64,000 nt of DNA from Linum tenue (Eukaryota > Streptophyta > Magnoliopsida > Malpighiales > Linaceae): contig CAMGYJ010000008.1 of the NCBI GenBank assembly GCA_946122785.1, positions 6,101,742 to 6,165,741 of the forward strand, read 5' to 3'. Of this stretch, positions 22,871-35,105 are shown one piece after another. The notes beneath the pieces are model-generated. The model did not search any database. It saw only the letters and a program-made list of their open reading frames with translations, and had not been told where the DNA came from. Positions within the stretch are counted from its first letter, which is position 1. Each line of letters begins with the position of its first letter. The translations under genes and the position numbers were made by a program.

Positions 22871-25718
22871 AAAGATAAAAGCCCGGTACGCTTTATTACC
22901 CCAATTTTTTACTACTGTTTCACTTTCTGTCGCTTAGTGGAAGGGGGTCTTAGTTCTTCGCCAAAGCAGCTACTCACAACTGGCTGGTTGCTGCTGCTGC
23001 CGCTTCGCCTACGTCGAATCAACGCCCAGCTCCTCCTGCACCCAGTCGAATCAGCATATCCATGCTCTCCGTACGCATGCCCCCGGTCGGCTTTACCGGA
23101 AAATCTGCAGCGGTCACTTTTTCCCCTTTCTTCCTTTCGCCATGCCTCTCCCGGACACGCCGCTGTACCACAGCACCACTCACCAGCCCACTCTAATCCT
23201 GCTCAACACGCCACCGCCCATTCATTGCAACTCCTTTCCCTGTTCCCTTTGATTAATGGAAGAGGCCCGCTTCCCTCCAATTCATCTCTTCGCTTGCTTT
23301 TTTCTCTATTCCCACTTCGCCCTTTCGGTTCTTCGCCTAATCCTCTTCCGACTTCGCATCTTCTGCCTAACTCGCTCCGATGAATCACGTCGTCCTCTCC
23401 TAACTCAGATGGAAGGACAAAGCTCCCGTCCTCAAATTGCCCCTCCTCCATATATGGATGCCTACCTCTGGCGGCCCCATGGATTGTCCGAATGCGCGAC
23501 GTTTTTGACAGATTAATTGGTGAGTTCTGTCAATCCTTGCTTGCTTCTCCTCTATGAGTTTGCCTCTCCTTTCTTATTGGGTATTGCGATCGAACCAAAG
23601 CCCAGTTGGATCTTTGAGTCTCTGTTGTTGCCTTGTTGGAGTTCAATTCTCTCCAGAATTCCCAGTACCCTTCACTAAAAATCAATCTAGGTACTCAGTC
23701 TTCTTCCAGGCAGTTCATAATAAATAATAGGAAACTTGATTCCTGCCATTTGGATCAGTTTTGGTGGTTAGCTTTGAGGGATTTTTGGTATTTTTTCCCG
23801 AGGGGATATTCGAATCTAAACCATGTCATGTTACTGTAATTTCATATTCATGCAGGTAATTGTAGCCACCAAACAATGGAGGAAATGGCTTTGTTGACTT
23901 ACAATCGGGGTCTTAAGCTCTCTTCCCCTGGTAATAATTCTTCTTCACCAACATTCTAAACTACATTAAACTAACTGCTATGCTGCTGCTTCAATACCAT
24001 ATCAGAAAGGTTGTTTACATATCTGGAGTAGGGAGGTAGTTTGTTTATGTGAACCCAATTGTTCCTTTCAAACTCAGTTTAAATTTTGCCATATATATGT
24101 TCTTTCGGCAAATTTGCTAGCTGCAGATAGGTTTTGTTTTATTTTGTGCTCTGCTTAATTCAGTTGAAGTTTTGACGTAGATTTTCTTATAAGTTATAAC
24201 TTTCAGTTGGTTTAGTGTAGGTGGTGGTCAATGATGTTGTAACAGTTGCCGGAATGATGTTGTGGCAGGGGATGATGTGTCAGGAAACTATTTAATTGTT
24301 AGCACAAAAGAATTGCTACCAAGGGCTCAAACATGGTACTTGCTTTCACATTCATGTTTAGATAGCTGTGTGTTTATGGGTGGAATCCTTCTCTTCCAAG
24401 TTTTTCTTATTTTTCCAGTGCTGCTGCATTTTCTTGGCTGCTGCCATAATGCTGCTTCTGCAGTGTTATTATGTTGCTATTGCTGCTGCTGTATTATAAA
24501 ATTATGTTGTGTGATTATTGATTTGACCGTCAATGTGAATCTCAGGAGGATGCAATTGCAGTGGTTAATTTGGAAAGCAATCTCCTGGCGATCCAATGCG
24601 GTGCTTCTATGACTCAACATGCGACTTTCTATGTAATTTCCTCCCTTTTCGCAGGTACTTCTAACTAGAAACCTGTAATTTTTATAATTGGTGCATATTA
24701 GTCATAAGGAATTTGAAACTTGAAAGAGGTTTGAAAAAGGAATTATATTTTCGTAGCTGTAGCCTTGCGCGTGGTTTTTTCATTGGTATTTATAGTAAGA
24801 TACTGTAAACAAAGAAATTAACGAACAATGTATAAGTAGCTTCTTGAAATATTAAAGAAAAATAAAAGACTGTAGGAACATTAGAGATCAGCTCTAAGAA
24901 CTTTCTACACCCATGAAAAAGAAAAAAAATAGTGTTAGTAAAAGGAAAACAGCAAGGTCTACAACACCTTATCACCTTATACCTGCTGCTGCTTTCAATT
25001 TTGAAGCAATTTTTAGTTCAAATTTAGTTGATCATCGAATCTTAGAACCTTTCTGTCAGCTCGTATCCCAAACCACCAACATCCTTGCAGCAGAAATGGA
25101 ACAATCCCCCCAAATTAAAGTTCACTAACAGATAGAGCTACACTTGAGAACATACAGAAACTAAATGAGCTGATACCTTTAGTTTTAGAAAAAAACCATA
25201 GAGAATAACCTCTCCATCAGAATCACCAAATCCCGAAATCAGGGTGAGGCACTCCTTCCAATAGCCACCCAATCCTGAATGCACAATAAATCAAAAAATA
25301 AGTCAGTACCCGATAGAAAAGGAAGTGCAGAACGAAATTAGGAAAAGGATAGGGAAAATCCCGAACCCAAACGCCGCCTGCTCTCCTTTTCCTTCGCTTC
25401 CCAGTCGGATCTCCGCCTCCTCTCCTCCTTCTATCGATGCCGACTACATCATTCAGCTGTGCAGCAGCCTCGCTGTTCCTCTGCCTTTGTCGTCAATGAT
25501 TCTCCTTTCTGAAAACAGAGTATGAGATGACAATACTCTACTTTCCCTCCTCCTCCCAATTGACTCTCGCTCCTCTCCCAATATACTGATTGAAAAATGA
25601 GACTCAACGGCAGAAGAGAGATACGGGAGAACGACGTGCTAACATGGGAGGTGGCGTGTGAGAGGAGCTGCATCCTCGAGAAGCAAACCGGAGTCGTGAC
25701 ATGATAGGGAAGGCTACA

Positions 25719-25790
25719 TAAAAGCTGGATACGCTTTTTGCCCGTTACTGTATCATTTTTCGTCGTTTAGCGGGTTTCAAAAGCTTTCAC
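25719..25790 (+). repeat. Second Helitron 5'-end-like sequence
   Basis: ATAAAAGCTGGATACGCTTT, then a GC-rich stretch, repeats the start seen at about 22877 (ATAAAAGCCCGGTACGCTTT) and near 41180 (GGGAGGTACGCTTTTTCGCC). Only one 3' Helitron terminus (30148) lies downstream. Either a second Helitron is nested here or the element is chimeric with two 5' ends. Confidence 0.5.
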
Positions 25791-28700
25791 TGAACGAATT
25801 CCCATTCACCTCTTCACCACCTACGGACTTCTGGATTTCCCCAAATCCAGCGAACGTCCATTCCTCCCCTCACCGTCCGTACCTGCAGATCTGCAGCTTC
25901 CTCACCTCCGGCGCCCTACCGTCCTTTCACACCTTCTTTCCCTTTTCTGAATTCTCGGATCGCTATTGTTGCTCGCACACGGAACCAACTTTCTCCACCC
26001 ACCTGTTCCACTTCCCGGGATGGTTCCCCCATTATAGAGGCCGCCCATGCCGGACGTACGCCAACTGTTGCAGACGTCGTTCCCCTGGGCCAGCCGTACC
26101 TATAGCAGGTCTCGGGCCTCACCGTCTTTCTGGTTTCTAGCTCTCTCACGGCACCACTGGGATAAATCTTAGTTGAGCACGCTACCGCCCATGAAACCTG
26201 CTCTCCTTCAACTACTCAGCTCGAATGCTCCACTCATTGTTTTTTTTCCTCTCTCCCAAAATCCAATCCACTTCTACTTCCCTTTCCTCATAAACTTTCG
26301 GCATCGCTCCATCCCCGGTTCAGCGCTTCACCCCTCTCTCTTTCCGGTGTTCACTCTCCTGCTTCAATTCACCTCATGAATCATGAGGGCTCCATCCAAC
26401 GCCGACCGACGGCGGAGGCGCAGGGATGATGGCGTATGAGTAAGGAGATGACGACCTTGGTGGCGATGGAGTTTGGCGGTATGTGATTTTGGTTCTTTTT
26501 GGCGGATTTTCAGCTTTTGATTTCTGATTCTGATATTTGGCATTTTTGTGGGGGTGATTCAGCCCGTCGGGGAGAGCACAAACGCGACGGAAGTGGAAAC
26601 GGCGGCGCTGGCTAGCATTTAATCCTCAGGTCGCGGCAATGAAAAGAATATCAGCGGTGGAACCCATTCACTTTTCGTAAATATTAGGGAGATTTGTTTC
26701 AGGCCGTCGAGAAGACCACAAGATCGGTGCGGCAAGTAGATGAGAAGGCAATTGCGGCTACGGCAGTTTGTCTGTGGATCTCGGTTGTGGCCTATGTTGG
26801 TCACCTGCCTTTAGTTCAACCGGACAAAGAGAAGCAGAAACAGGGACGATCGCCATTTTCATTGACTTTGACTGGGTTCAGATTAGAAGAGTTGGATGGT
26901 CTATTCGGGAAACACAGTAATCCTGGCATGACTCCCAACTAAATGCAGACTCAACAGCTTGATTCATTCTGAGTTCTGACGGTGATTTGGAGAGGCAGAG
27001 GGAGGTAAGAAGGATCATGTCATTTAAATTTTTTATAATTTCTTGATTACTACCATGAGTTAGAGTATGACCATGAATTAGCTTGGCATGCATATAAGTT
27101 GAACTTGAGGGTGTTCCTCTTGGGTTCCATTTGATACAGCAATCTGTTGAGAAAAGGAAAGCTTAGTTTGCACCTTTCAGATCGAAGGTGTAGGTGCCTT
27201 TAGTGGTCAATGGATGCTTTGATCGCATGTCCTGAGATTCGTATTCGTATTCCAATTTGAATTTATCTTTCCAATCCTTCTATGAGATTATGTATTGAAA
27301 TTTGTTGTCTCTTGCTATCATTCCTGATGTTTGATTTAGAAGAATAGAAATGGGAGATAGAATCTTGCAAATGAGAAGAACAAAGTTAAGCAGGGTTGTA
27401 TGTGGCATTTAGATTGTAGTGTATGTGTAGATAATTCTTCCTTAGAGCTCAATCCATCTTGCAGTTTTTTCTATTCTGTGTGGGTGGTTATTTCCCCTTG
27501 CTGCATTTCATGCAACTTGGGTAACATACAGTGATGTTATCACCAGATTAGGTGGTTGTTCTTTATGTTGTTTTAAAAACTTTTGCGTTCCTTTCTTAAT
27601 CATTTGATCCAGGCTTTGACATGGAAAATGCAGCCACATTTTTAACTGCAATCAACACTCAATCTGGGAGTCCAGGTTTCACAGACAAATCATGGATATT
27701 CAATGAATTTCCGGTTGAAGGGGCTTGGTTATTTGCTTTTCCAGTTATGCATTTCGGAGAAAACATGCTCTTCTGGTAATGCTATGGGATTCGGATTGCT
27801 TATGATTTGGTTCTATGATCATTTTAATTATTGAGTCCTTATGCTACTATTTTGTGCTCTTTGACCAATCTCATATGGCTTACCCAGCCTTATATTCTGC
27901 TTTTTACTTGACATATAAACTACAATATGTATTTTTTTATGCAACCTAAAACTTCCGTTAAACATGATGTAGAAGGATGCTGCCGTGGTGTGTTCCCTTT
28001 TATGAACTTCAGACAGTTATTTAATTGAATATGTTGTTAACTGCTATCACATCCCTTCTTACTGCCTTAGTTTTATAGACGCATAGTTTCTGTCTTTAGT
28101 TACTTCTTCATGAAAGATTGACAGGAGCATGGGGTAAGATGGTTGAATGTGCCATACAACTTCTAACCTTCATGAACATAACCCGCTACAATATCACGAT
28201 TGATGCTAAAGACGATAAACTAAATTGGTTATTTAAGTGTTGCCGAATAAAGTGCGAGCGACTATCTGCTGCAAAATGTTTCAATTTTCTATAGAATAAT
28301 AGCTTCAGAAGCTTTGGAAAGCTGCCTTTTCAGAAGCTTCATGGTTTTCAAGTTGATATGCACACGCGATCCAACATGTATGTCAATGGCTGCTAACCTA
28401 TGTGAAATGCTTGCGTGTGTAGATTTTTCAAGCCAATGAACATATATATTCATGTCGGTTAATGCTCTCGCTTTAACCAGAGTTGTTTGTTAAACGTGCA
28501 ATTGAATGTCACTAATATTGTGGTCTTCCATGATCGACAACGTTGCAGGTTTGTACTCTGTTTGACCAACAATGATGGAAGCTGTTTGTTCAACTCCTAT
28601 GCATCGATGGAGACTTGCTTAAGCAGCTGATTCGGTTTTATGAACTGCAACTTCACTGTGTGAGCTTATGTATCATTTGTATGCACTTCAACTTTGCAAT

Positions 28701-30693
28701 TATAACTCCACAATCTAATCAGTTCTTTTCACATTTGCAGAGCAACTGAAACTGACTCCGAGTGGCCCAACATCACAAAGAGGTCATAATGCTATGTTTG
28801 AAGAAGAGGAGAAGAGGAAGTACGATAAAACACTTATCTATCTCTCTCTCTGTATCACTCTTCAACTACAAACTAGAAAGAGGTATGGTTAGGATTTTAA
28901 TCTCGGTTAGGATTAATATTAGTCTTCCGTTGAATCCTAACTAATGCTTCATTTAAGTTCCCTTCTCTTCAGTTTCAATTCCAACCAGTTCTGGTTACCA
29001 TGAGTACGTTCAAGTTATCTTCACACTGTTGTTACTATTTGAAAGTTTTGAATTTAGTGCTAACCGTTCCTATCTAATCTACAAGTTGGGAAAGGCAGAC
29101 ATGTAGGTCTGTTGGCCTGGTTAGAAGATCAAAACTTGAGCAACAATTTTATCCTTCGGCAAAGGGCGAGTTGAGTTATTAATAGTCTGAGTTGCATCTT
29201 GCTCACTTCATCTACTGAAATTGAATACAACTTATTTCCCGGGTGCCATTGCTGAACTGCTTTCCAGTAATGAATTGCTTTTTTTTTTCTCTCTCTCCAG
29301 GTTTTTTTGGAAGCCATTGTTGAGCTGCAATATTGGGTGACGAATCTCACAGGGCAATTTTGATACATACGAGATTTATTTCCGATCACTCTTCATCTAG
29401 AACTCGATGTTAGAATTCTGCTTCTCATCTTAGTTTTAGAGTTTTGCTCGATATTTGCAAATACAGTTCAACATTATTACTAGATTTAGTGCAATACTGA
29501 GAGGGAGAGTTTGGACTTGGTAAAGTAATTTATAAAGGTTGGCTCGACAACTGCATGCATCACAATATCCTTCTATTTATGTTGCATATCATGGTCAATT
29601 GGGTTGGTATTGGATCACAATAATTAGCTCTTGAAGTATATTTTAGAAGGATTTTGACCATCTTTGACCAACCATTTGTTAGGTATATGCAGTTCGTTTG
29701 TATGTGAAACTCTTGCTAACTATTGTGGCTGTTATTTGCTTTGTTTCATGAGAGGTTATGGTGCATGCAATTAATTGTTTGGATTGCTATAGAACCAACG
29801 ACAACCCAGTGAAATAACTAATTTTGAGGAGCTCCATGCCTCTATTGATTGTTTGGACGAATGGTAGTTTCAATCAACTTTGATTCTTCGATTATATTAT
29901 AGTTTTGTTCATGGTAATGTTAGACACAAACCCACTGAGGTGATTATGCGAGGGTACGAAAGATGAGGAAAATGATGAACCTTTGAAAAAGTAGAATTTG
30001 GTGATAATTTTAAGCTTATTAGGTTGATTTGGATGACGATTGAATATTTATTTCTTATAATGTTAAGAGCCAATAATTATCGAGTTTCTAAAAAATTCTA
30101 TAAAGCTTTAAATACGTCCTGTGGCGTAGCCACGGGTATTGATTCTAGTAAATAAATTAAACTTGAGCAACTGATTTGTCATTGATGCCAAATTCTGGTG
30201 ACCGTTTATGTCAATTGACCCGTTGTTTTCCTCTGCAAAATCTCAGCAACTTTACAAGGAAGGTGCAAAGTTCTTCTGGGTGCACAACACAGGACCCCTT
30301 GGTTGCTTGCCATATTCCGTTATATACAACTCCGACCCTAACAACTTGGACGGAAATGGCTGTGTGAAGTCTCGCAACAATGCTGCTCAGGAGTTCAACA
30401 GACAACTCGAGCGCAAACTCTCCCAACTGAAGGAGCAGCTACCCCATTCGTCTTTCACATATGTTGATGTGTACTCAGCCAAGTATCGACTGATTAGTAC
30501 GGCCGAAAATCAAGGTAACACCTCTAAACGTTTTGGACCAAGTTTTTCCATGTCAATGTGGATTGATCAAGCTGACGACAGATGGATTTGTGAACTTCAG
30601 GTTTTGTTCATCCGATGGAGTTCTGTTGCGGGAGCTACTACGGCTATCACATCGATTGTGGGAAGAAAGCTGTGGTGAATGGGACGGTGTATG

Positions 30694-31336
30694 TGTTGGG
30701 ATCCCTCCTTAATTGGAGAGTTTCTAGAGAAGTAAATAATTTCCTAGAAACAACCGGAGAACTCTAGAGAAGTATAGAACCTCTCTAGAAGCTTGTGGAA
30801 CAGTGTGGAATCCTCTGGAATGTTCTGGAGATGTGTGGAACCTTCCAGAACCTTATGGAAGAGTGTGGAGGAGTATGGAACCTTATAGAGATGGAGCCTT
30901 CCCTAGATAATTCTAGAGAATAGATATTTGTATGTAGATATTTTTAGTGTAAGAAGATATTTTTGTGGAGAGTTCTGGAGACTCATCCACAACCGTAGGA
31001 TCAAATCAATCCTAGCCGTCCATTTGAGGAGGTGGAAGCTATATAAGGACTTGTGCTCCTCATTTGTAATCAATCCAAAGCACAAAGAGAAAAACCACTT
31101 CCTAGAGTGAGAGAGGTGAGAGTCTCTTTGAGAGAGAGAAGAGAGATAGCTTGAGAAGTCCCTATCCTCAAGCTTGAGTGAGCCACCATAGAGTGAGTTA
31201 TTCTTGTAAGCCTACTATTATTTTGTATAGTGGAAGAATTCTCCAAATTTGGAGAATTAAACTTGTGTGCTCCCATCACTACTCAAGTGCCTATCTTAAC
31301 TTCACGAAGCGGGAAAGTACGAAGCTTTTCCCAACA
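30694..31336 (+). repeat. Copia 5' LTR
   Basis: Contains the presumed U3 promoter with a TATA box (TATATAAG, 31040-31047) and, downstream, GA-rich sequence typical of R/U5. It is followed by one base and then the primer-binding site. It reads in frame from the interrupted GDSL exon and supplies the premature stop. Confidence 0.93.
31040..31047 (+). promoter_or_regulatory. TATA box of copia 5' LTR
   Basis: TATATAAG about 346 bp into the 5' LTR; the same motif lies at 34809-34816 in the 3' LTR. Transcription would start about 30 bp on. The 3' LTR copy could drive transcription into the last piece of the GDSL exon. Confidence 0.6.
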
Positions 31337-31473
31337 GTGGTATCAGAGCCAAGGTTAAACTGAGTATGCTCTGTGGTTGCAGCATAGTCTGAACTTCCAC
31401 ACCAGAAAAGTTATCCTTTGGTTTTGTGACAACTTGGTTCATCAGAAGTCATCAATAGCTCGTGCAGTTCAAG

Positions 31474-33804
31474 ATGGAGGACAACATCACTCATGAAGGA
31501 GACATGTTCAAGCTCACAGCCAACAACTACTCATATTGGAGGCCAATGATGGAGGATCATCTATACTGCAAGGATTTACATGAGCCCATCATCTACAAAG
31601 ACAAAGTTGAAGGCAAGAGCGATGCTCAGTGGGAGCTACTAAATCGGAAGGCCGTTGCTATGATCCGTAAGTACATCGACAAATCCCTCTTCGAGCATGT
31701 TTCTACTTACACGAATGCTTATGAATTATGGACAAAGCTCGAGTCCATGATTCAAAAGAAAACACCTCGTAATAAAGCCAATTTAGCTCGGCGGTTGGTG
31801 AAGTTGGAGTATAAGGATGGTCATAGCATGATTGAGCATTTGAATAATTTCAAAGGACTCGTCAATCAATTAACTAAAATTGAGATGAAGATTGATGACG
31901 AGCTGCAAGCCCTTCTACTCCTTAGTTCCTTGCCGGAAAGTTGGGACACACTCGTAGTTACACTTAGTAACTCAGCTCCGGAAGGAAAGTTAACCATGGA
32001 CGCCGTCAGTGATAGTCTTCTTGGTGAAGAATCAAGAAGAATGGAACGAGGTGAGTCTATCCATCCTGAGGCTAATGTTATTGAGAACCGGGATAGGAAC
32101 GAGACTCGTGGACGCAGTAAGAGCCGAGATCCACATCAATCTCGAGGAAGATCGAAATCACGCTCGAAGATCACATGCTACTACTGTGGAAGGATGGGTC
32201 ATAGGAAAGTGGAGTGTCGATCCTTTAAGAGAGACCAGAAGGCCGGGAATGTCAAATCAGACCAAGTCAGCCCAACGAAGAAGCAAGAAGATAAAAGTAC
32301 CACTGCCATAGTCTCAAAAGAAGATCCGCTATATCTCGTTGGAGAAGGTAACATGCTAAACATTGCTTGTGATGATAGTTCTTGGATTGTCGATTCTGGT
32401 GCTTCCTTCCACGTCACTCCCCATGGAAGTTTCTTCTCATCCTACCAAAGTGGAGACTTTGGTACGGTGCAAATGGGAAATCAAGATAGGAGCAAGATCG
32501 CCGGAATTGGAGACGTTATCTTGACAACAAGCACTGGATGCCAGCTTATCCTAAGAGATGTGAGGCATGTACCGGCCATGCGTCTCAATCTTATCTCCGC
32601 TGGAAAGTTAGATGATGCTGGTCTGATGAATTACTTTGGTGAAGGAAAATGGAAGCTCACCAAAGGAAGTCTAATTATGGCTCGAGGGAAGAAGGAAGGA
32701 TCATTATACTTGATGCAAGCCAAGCTCTGCAAAGGAGAGGTAAACATAACCACTGATGACATGGAGGTATGGCATAAACGACTTGGTCACATCAGTGAGA
32801 AGGGTCTCCACATACTTGCTCGGAAGCATCTCCTCCCGGACGTGAAAGGTAAACAACTTGATCCATGTGCTCATTGTTTAGCTGGAAAACAACATAGAGT
32901 TGCTTTCCAAAGATCTTCTCCACCAAAAAGGAGAAAGAATATTCTCGACCTTGTACACACCGATGTGTGCTCAATGTCCGAGAAATCTATTGGTGGTGCA
33001 TTGTACTTTGTGACCTTCATTGATGACCATTCAAGGAAGGTATGGGTGCACCTGTTAAAGTCCAAGGATCAAGTCCCTGACGCCTTCAAGGAATTCCACG
33101 CTCTAGTAGAACGTGAGACTGGACGGAAGATCAAGTGCGTACGATCGGACAATGGAGGTGAGTATAGAGGTCCCTTTGAAGCCTATTGCAAAAAATATGG
33201 TATCAGGCTGGAGAAGACTCCACCTAAGACACCACAGCTGAACGGGATAGCTGAGAGAATGAATAGAACAATTGAAGAAAGAGTTCGTTGCATGCTCTCT
33301 CATGCTAAGTTACCCAAGTCCTTTTGGGGAGAAGCTATAATGGCTGTGATTGACATTGTCAATCTCACACCATCGGTTCCTTTGGACGGCGCCATCCCAG
33401 AAGAAGTATGGACGGGAAAAAGGGCTGCATACAATCATCTCAAGGTGTTCGGGTGCAGGGCATTTGTTCACATCCCCAAAGATGAGCGAGCCAAGCTTGA
33501 CGCAAAGACGAAGGAATGCATCTACCTTCGTTCACCCAAGGATGAATTCGGCTACCGACTATGGGATCCAATCAATAAGAAGGTTATCCGAAGCAGAGAT
33601 GTCATCTTCTTCGAAGACCAAACAATTGAAGACATTAACAAGTCAGAGAAGCCGAAATTGAGAAGCAGCAAGAGCACCGAACCTACTCTAGTTCGAAGTG
33701 AGGGTAATGACACACCTCAAGACAATGATGCTGATGAACATGAACATGTGTTAGAGCAAAGTAACCAGGAGACCCATGGTGAGCTAGCGCAGGAAGATCC
33801 TTAA
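31474..33804 (+). CDS. Copia gag-protease-integrase polyprotein, ends at premature stop
   Basis: About 776 residues from the ATG at 31474. Gag comes first, with a zinc knuckle CYYCGRMGHRKVEC (CX2CX4HX4C) near residue 235. Then come the aspartic protease active site WIVDSGASFHV, the GAG-pre-integrase HHCC region (WHKRLGH, CAHCLAGKQH), and the integrase core with DLVHTDVC, RSDNGGEY and the Glu of NGIAERMNRT. It ends at TAA 33802-33804. The same frame continues beyond, so this stop interrupts a once longer polyprotein. It is host-genome retrotransposon coding sequence, not a plant cellular gene. Confidence 0.92.
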   Translation: MEDNITHEGDMFKLTANNYSYWRPMMEDHLYCKDLHEPIIYKDKVEGKSDAQWELLNRKAVAMIRKYIDKSLFEHVSTYTNAYELWTKLESMIQKKTPRNKANLARRLVKLEYKDGHSMIEHLNNFKGLVNQLTKIEMKIDDELQALLLLSSLPESWDTLVVTLSNSAPEGKLTMDAVSDSLLGEESRRMERGESIHPEANVIENRDRNETRGRSKSRDPHQSRGRSKSRSKITCYYCGRMGHRKVECRSFKRDQKAGNVKSDQVSPTKKQEDKSTTAIVSKEDPLYLVGEGNMLNIACDDSSWIVDSGASFHVTPHGSFFSSYQSGDFGTVQMGNQDRSKIAGIGDVILTTSTGCQLILRDVRHVPAMRLNLISAGKLDDAGLMNYFGEGKWKLTKGSLIMARGKKEGSLYLMQAKLCKGEVNITTDDMEVWHKRLGHISEKGLHILARKHLLPDVKGKQLDPCAHCLAGKQHRVAFQRSSPPKRRKNILDLVHTDVCSMSEKSIGGALYFVTFIDDHSRKVWVHLLKSKDQVPDAFKEFHALVERETGRKIKCVRSDNGGEYRGPFEAYCKKYGIRLEKTPPKTPQLNGIAERMNRTIEERVRCMLSHAKLPKSFWGEAIMAVIDIVNLTPSVPLDGAIPEEVWTGKRAAYNHLKVFGCRAFVHIPKDERAKLDAKTKECIYLRSPKDEFGYRLWDPINKKVIRSRDVIFFEDQTIEDINKSEKPKLRSSKSTEPTLVRSEGNDTPQDNDADEHEHVLEQSNQETHGELAQEDP

Positions 33805-34446
33805 TCTAGCTCTCTGCCAGCACCAGAGCTGAGACGCTCCTCTAGGGAAAAAATACCATCCACTCGGTATAACCCCGAGGAGTATGTGACACTCACGGAT
33901 GAGGGGGAGCCGCAAAGCTATGAAGAAGCAATCAGTGATATTCATAAAGAAGAGTGGGGAAAAGCCATGCAAGAAGAGATGCAATCCTTGCATGAGAATC
34001 ACACTTATGAGCTCGTGAAGCTGCCAAAAGGGAGAAGAGCCTTGAAGAATAAGTGGGTGTACTGAATCAAGACCGAAGACAGTAGCCCAAAACCTCGCTA
34101 CAGAGCACGGTTAGTTGTCAAAGGATTTGGTCAAGAAAAGGGCATTGACTTTGAAGAGATATTCTCTCCCGTGGTAAAGATGTCATCCATCCGAGTTGTC
34201 CTTGGCTTAGCAGCAGTGCAAGATTTGGAGATTGAACAACTCGATGTCAAGACGGCTTTCCTTCATGGTGACCTAGAGGAAGAGATATACATGGAGCAGC
34301 CCGAGGGATTCAAAGTTCCGGGCAAGGAAAACTTGGTGTGCCGCCTCACAAAGAGTTTATATGGCCTCAAGCAAGCACCGAGGCAGTGGTACAAGAAGTT
34401 TGAAGATTGCTGTCAAGGTGCAGGTTTGCTACTACCCCCCAATTAA
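33805..34446 (+). pseudogene. Broken copia reverse transcriptase region
   Basis: Same frame as the upstream polyprotein after the TAA. A second in-frame stop, TGA at 34063-34065, stands after KWVY, where an Arg codon is expected. The N-terminal RT region follows (YRARLVVKGF, IEQLDVKTAFLHGDLEEEIY, LYGLKQAPRQWYKKFED). The frame then diverges and ends just before the purine tract. The catalytic YVDD segment and all of RNase H are absent, so there is an internal deletion of well over 1 kb relative to full copia elements. Confidence 0.9.
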
Positions 34447-34463
34447 CTCGGGAGGGGGAGAAT

Positions 34464-35105
34464 TGTTGGGATCCCTCCTTAATTGGAGAGTTTCTAGAGA
34501 AGTAAATAATTTCCTAGAAACAACCGGAGAACTCTAGAGAAGTATAGAACTCTCTAGAAGCTTGTGGAACAGTGTGGAATCCTCTGGAATGTTCTGGAGA
34601 TGTGTGGAACCTTCCAGAACCTTATGGAAGAGTGTGGAGGAGTATGGAACCTTATAGAGATGGAGCCTTCCCTAGATAATTCTAGAGAATAGATATTTGT
34701 ATGTAGATATTTTTAGTGTAAGAAGATATTTTTGTGGAGAGTTCTGGAGACTCATCCACAACCGTAGGATCAAATCAATCCTAGCCGTCCATTTGAGGAG
34801 GTGGAAGCTATATAAGGACTTGTGCTCCTCATTTGTAATCAATCCAAAGCACAAAGAGAAAAACCACTTCCTAGAGTGAGAGAGGTGAGAGTCTCTTTGA
34901 GAGAGAGAAGAGAGATAGCTTGAGAAGTCCCTATCCTCAAGCTTGAGTGAGCCACCATAGAGTGAGTTATTCTTGTAAGCCTACTATTATTTTGTATAGT
35001 GGAAGAATTCTCCAAATTTGGAGAATTAAACTTGTGTGCTCCCATCACTACTCAAGTGCCTATCTTAACTTCACGAAGCGGGAAAGTACGAAGCTTTTCC
35101 CAACA
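34464..35105 (+). repeat. Copia 3' LTR
   Basis: Direct repeat of the 5' LTR with one base missing. It is followed by the GTATG duplication and then the remaining GDSL coding sequence from 35111. Confidence 0.93.

Larger units (their letters stand above)
21400..30148 (+). mobile_element. Helitron-like element in GDSL intron
   Basis: The 3' end has the Helitron signature: hairpin CCTGTGGCGTAGCCACGGG (30118-30136), a 12-nt tail and terminal CTAG (30145-30148) followed by T. The 5' end is placed at TCTTTAAAAG (21400), continuing after the nested MULE as ATAAAAGCCCGGTACGCTTT. The second Helitron in this window starts TCTATAAAAC and also reaches GGTACGCTTTTT. The first roughly 200 bases after the MULE resemble the second Helitron. 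No Rep/helicase domain was found, so it is non-autonomous. A second 5'-end-like stretch lies at about 25719. Short open frames at 23256-23516, 24262-24612, 26694-26942 and around 27620 could be captured gene pieces; I do not recognise them. The 5' boundary is less certain than the 3' one. Confidence 0.7.
30694..35105 (+). mobile_element. Ty1/copia LTR retrotransposon in GDSL last exon
   Basis: A 4,412-bp element. The 5' LTR is 30694-31336 (643 bp) and the 3' LTR 34464-35105 (642 bp). Both start TGTTGGGATCC and end TTCCCAACA. I found a single 1-bp length difference between them (GAACCTCTCT versus GAACTCTCT). A tRNA-Met primer site TGGTATCAGAGCC is at 31338-31350 and a purine tract GGGAGGGGGAG at 34450-34460. 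The target duplication GTATG is at 30689-30693 and 35106-35110. The order gag, protease, integrase, RT is that of Ty1/copia. The element is non-autonomous: two in-frame stops and loss of the RT C-terminus and RNase H. Confidence 0.95.

Noticed and set aside
26440..27780. Possible captured gene in the first Helitron (e.g. 26694-26942 and the readable stretch near 27620-27780)
   Set aside because: Some exon-like reading exists, but I recognise no family and cannot support splice joins, so no gene is called.
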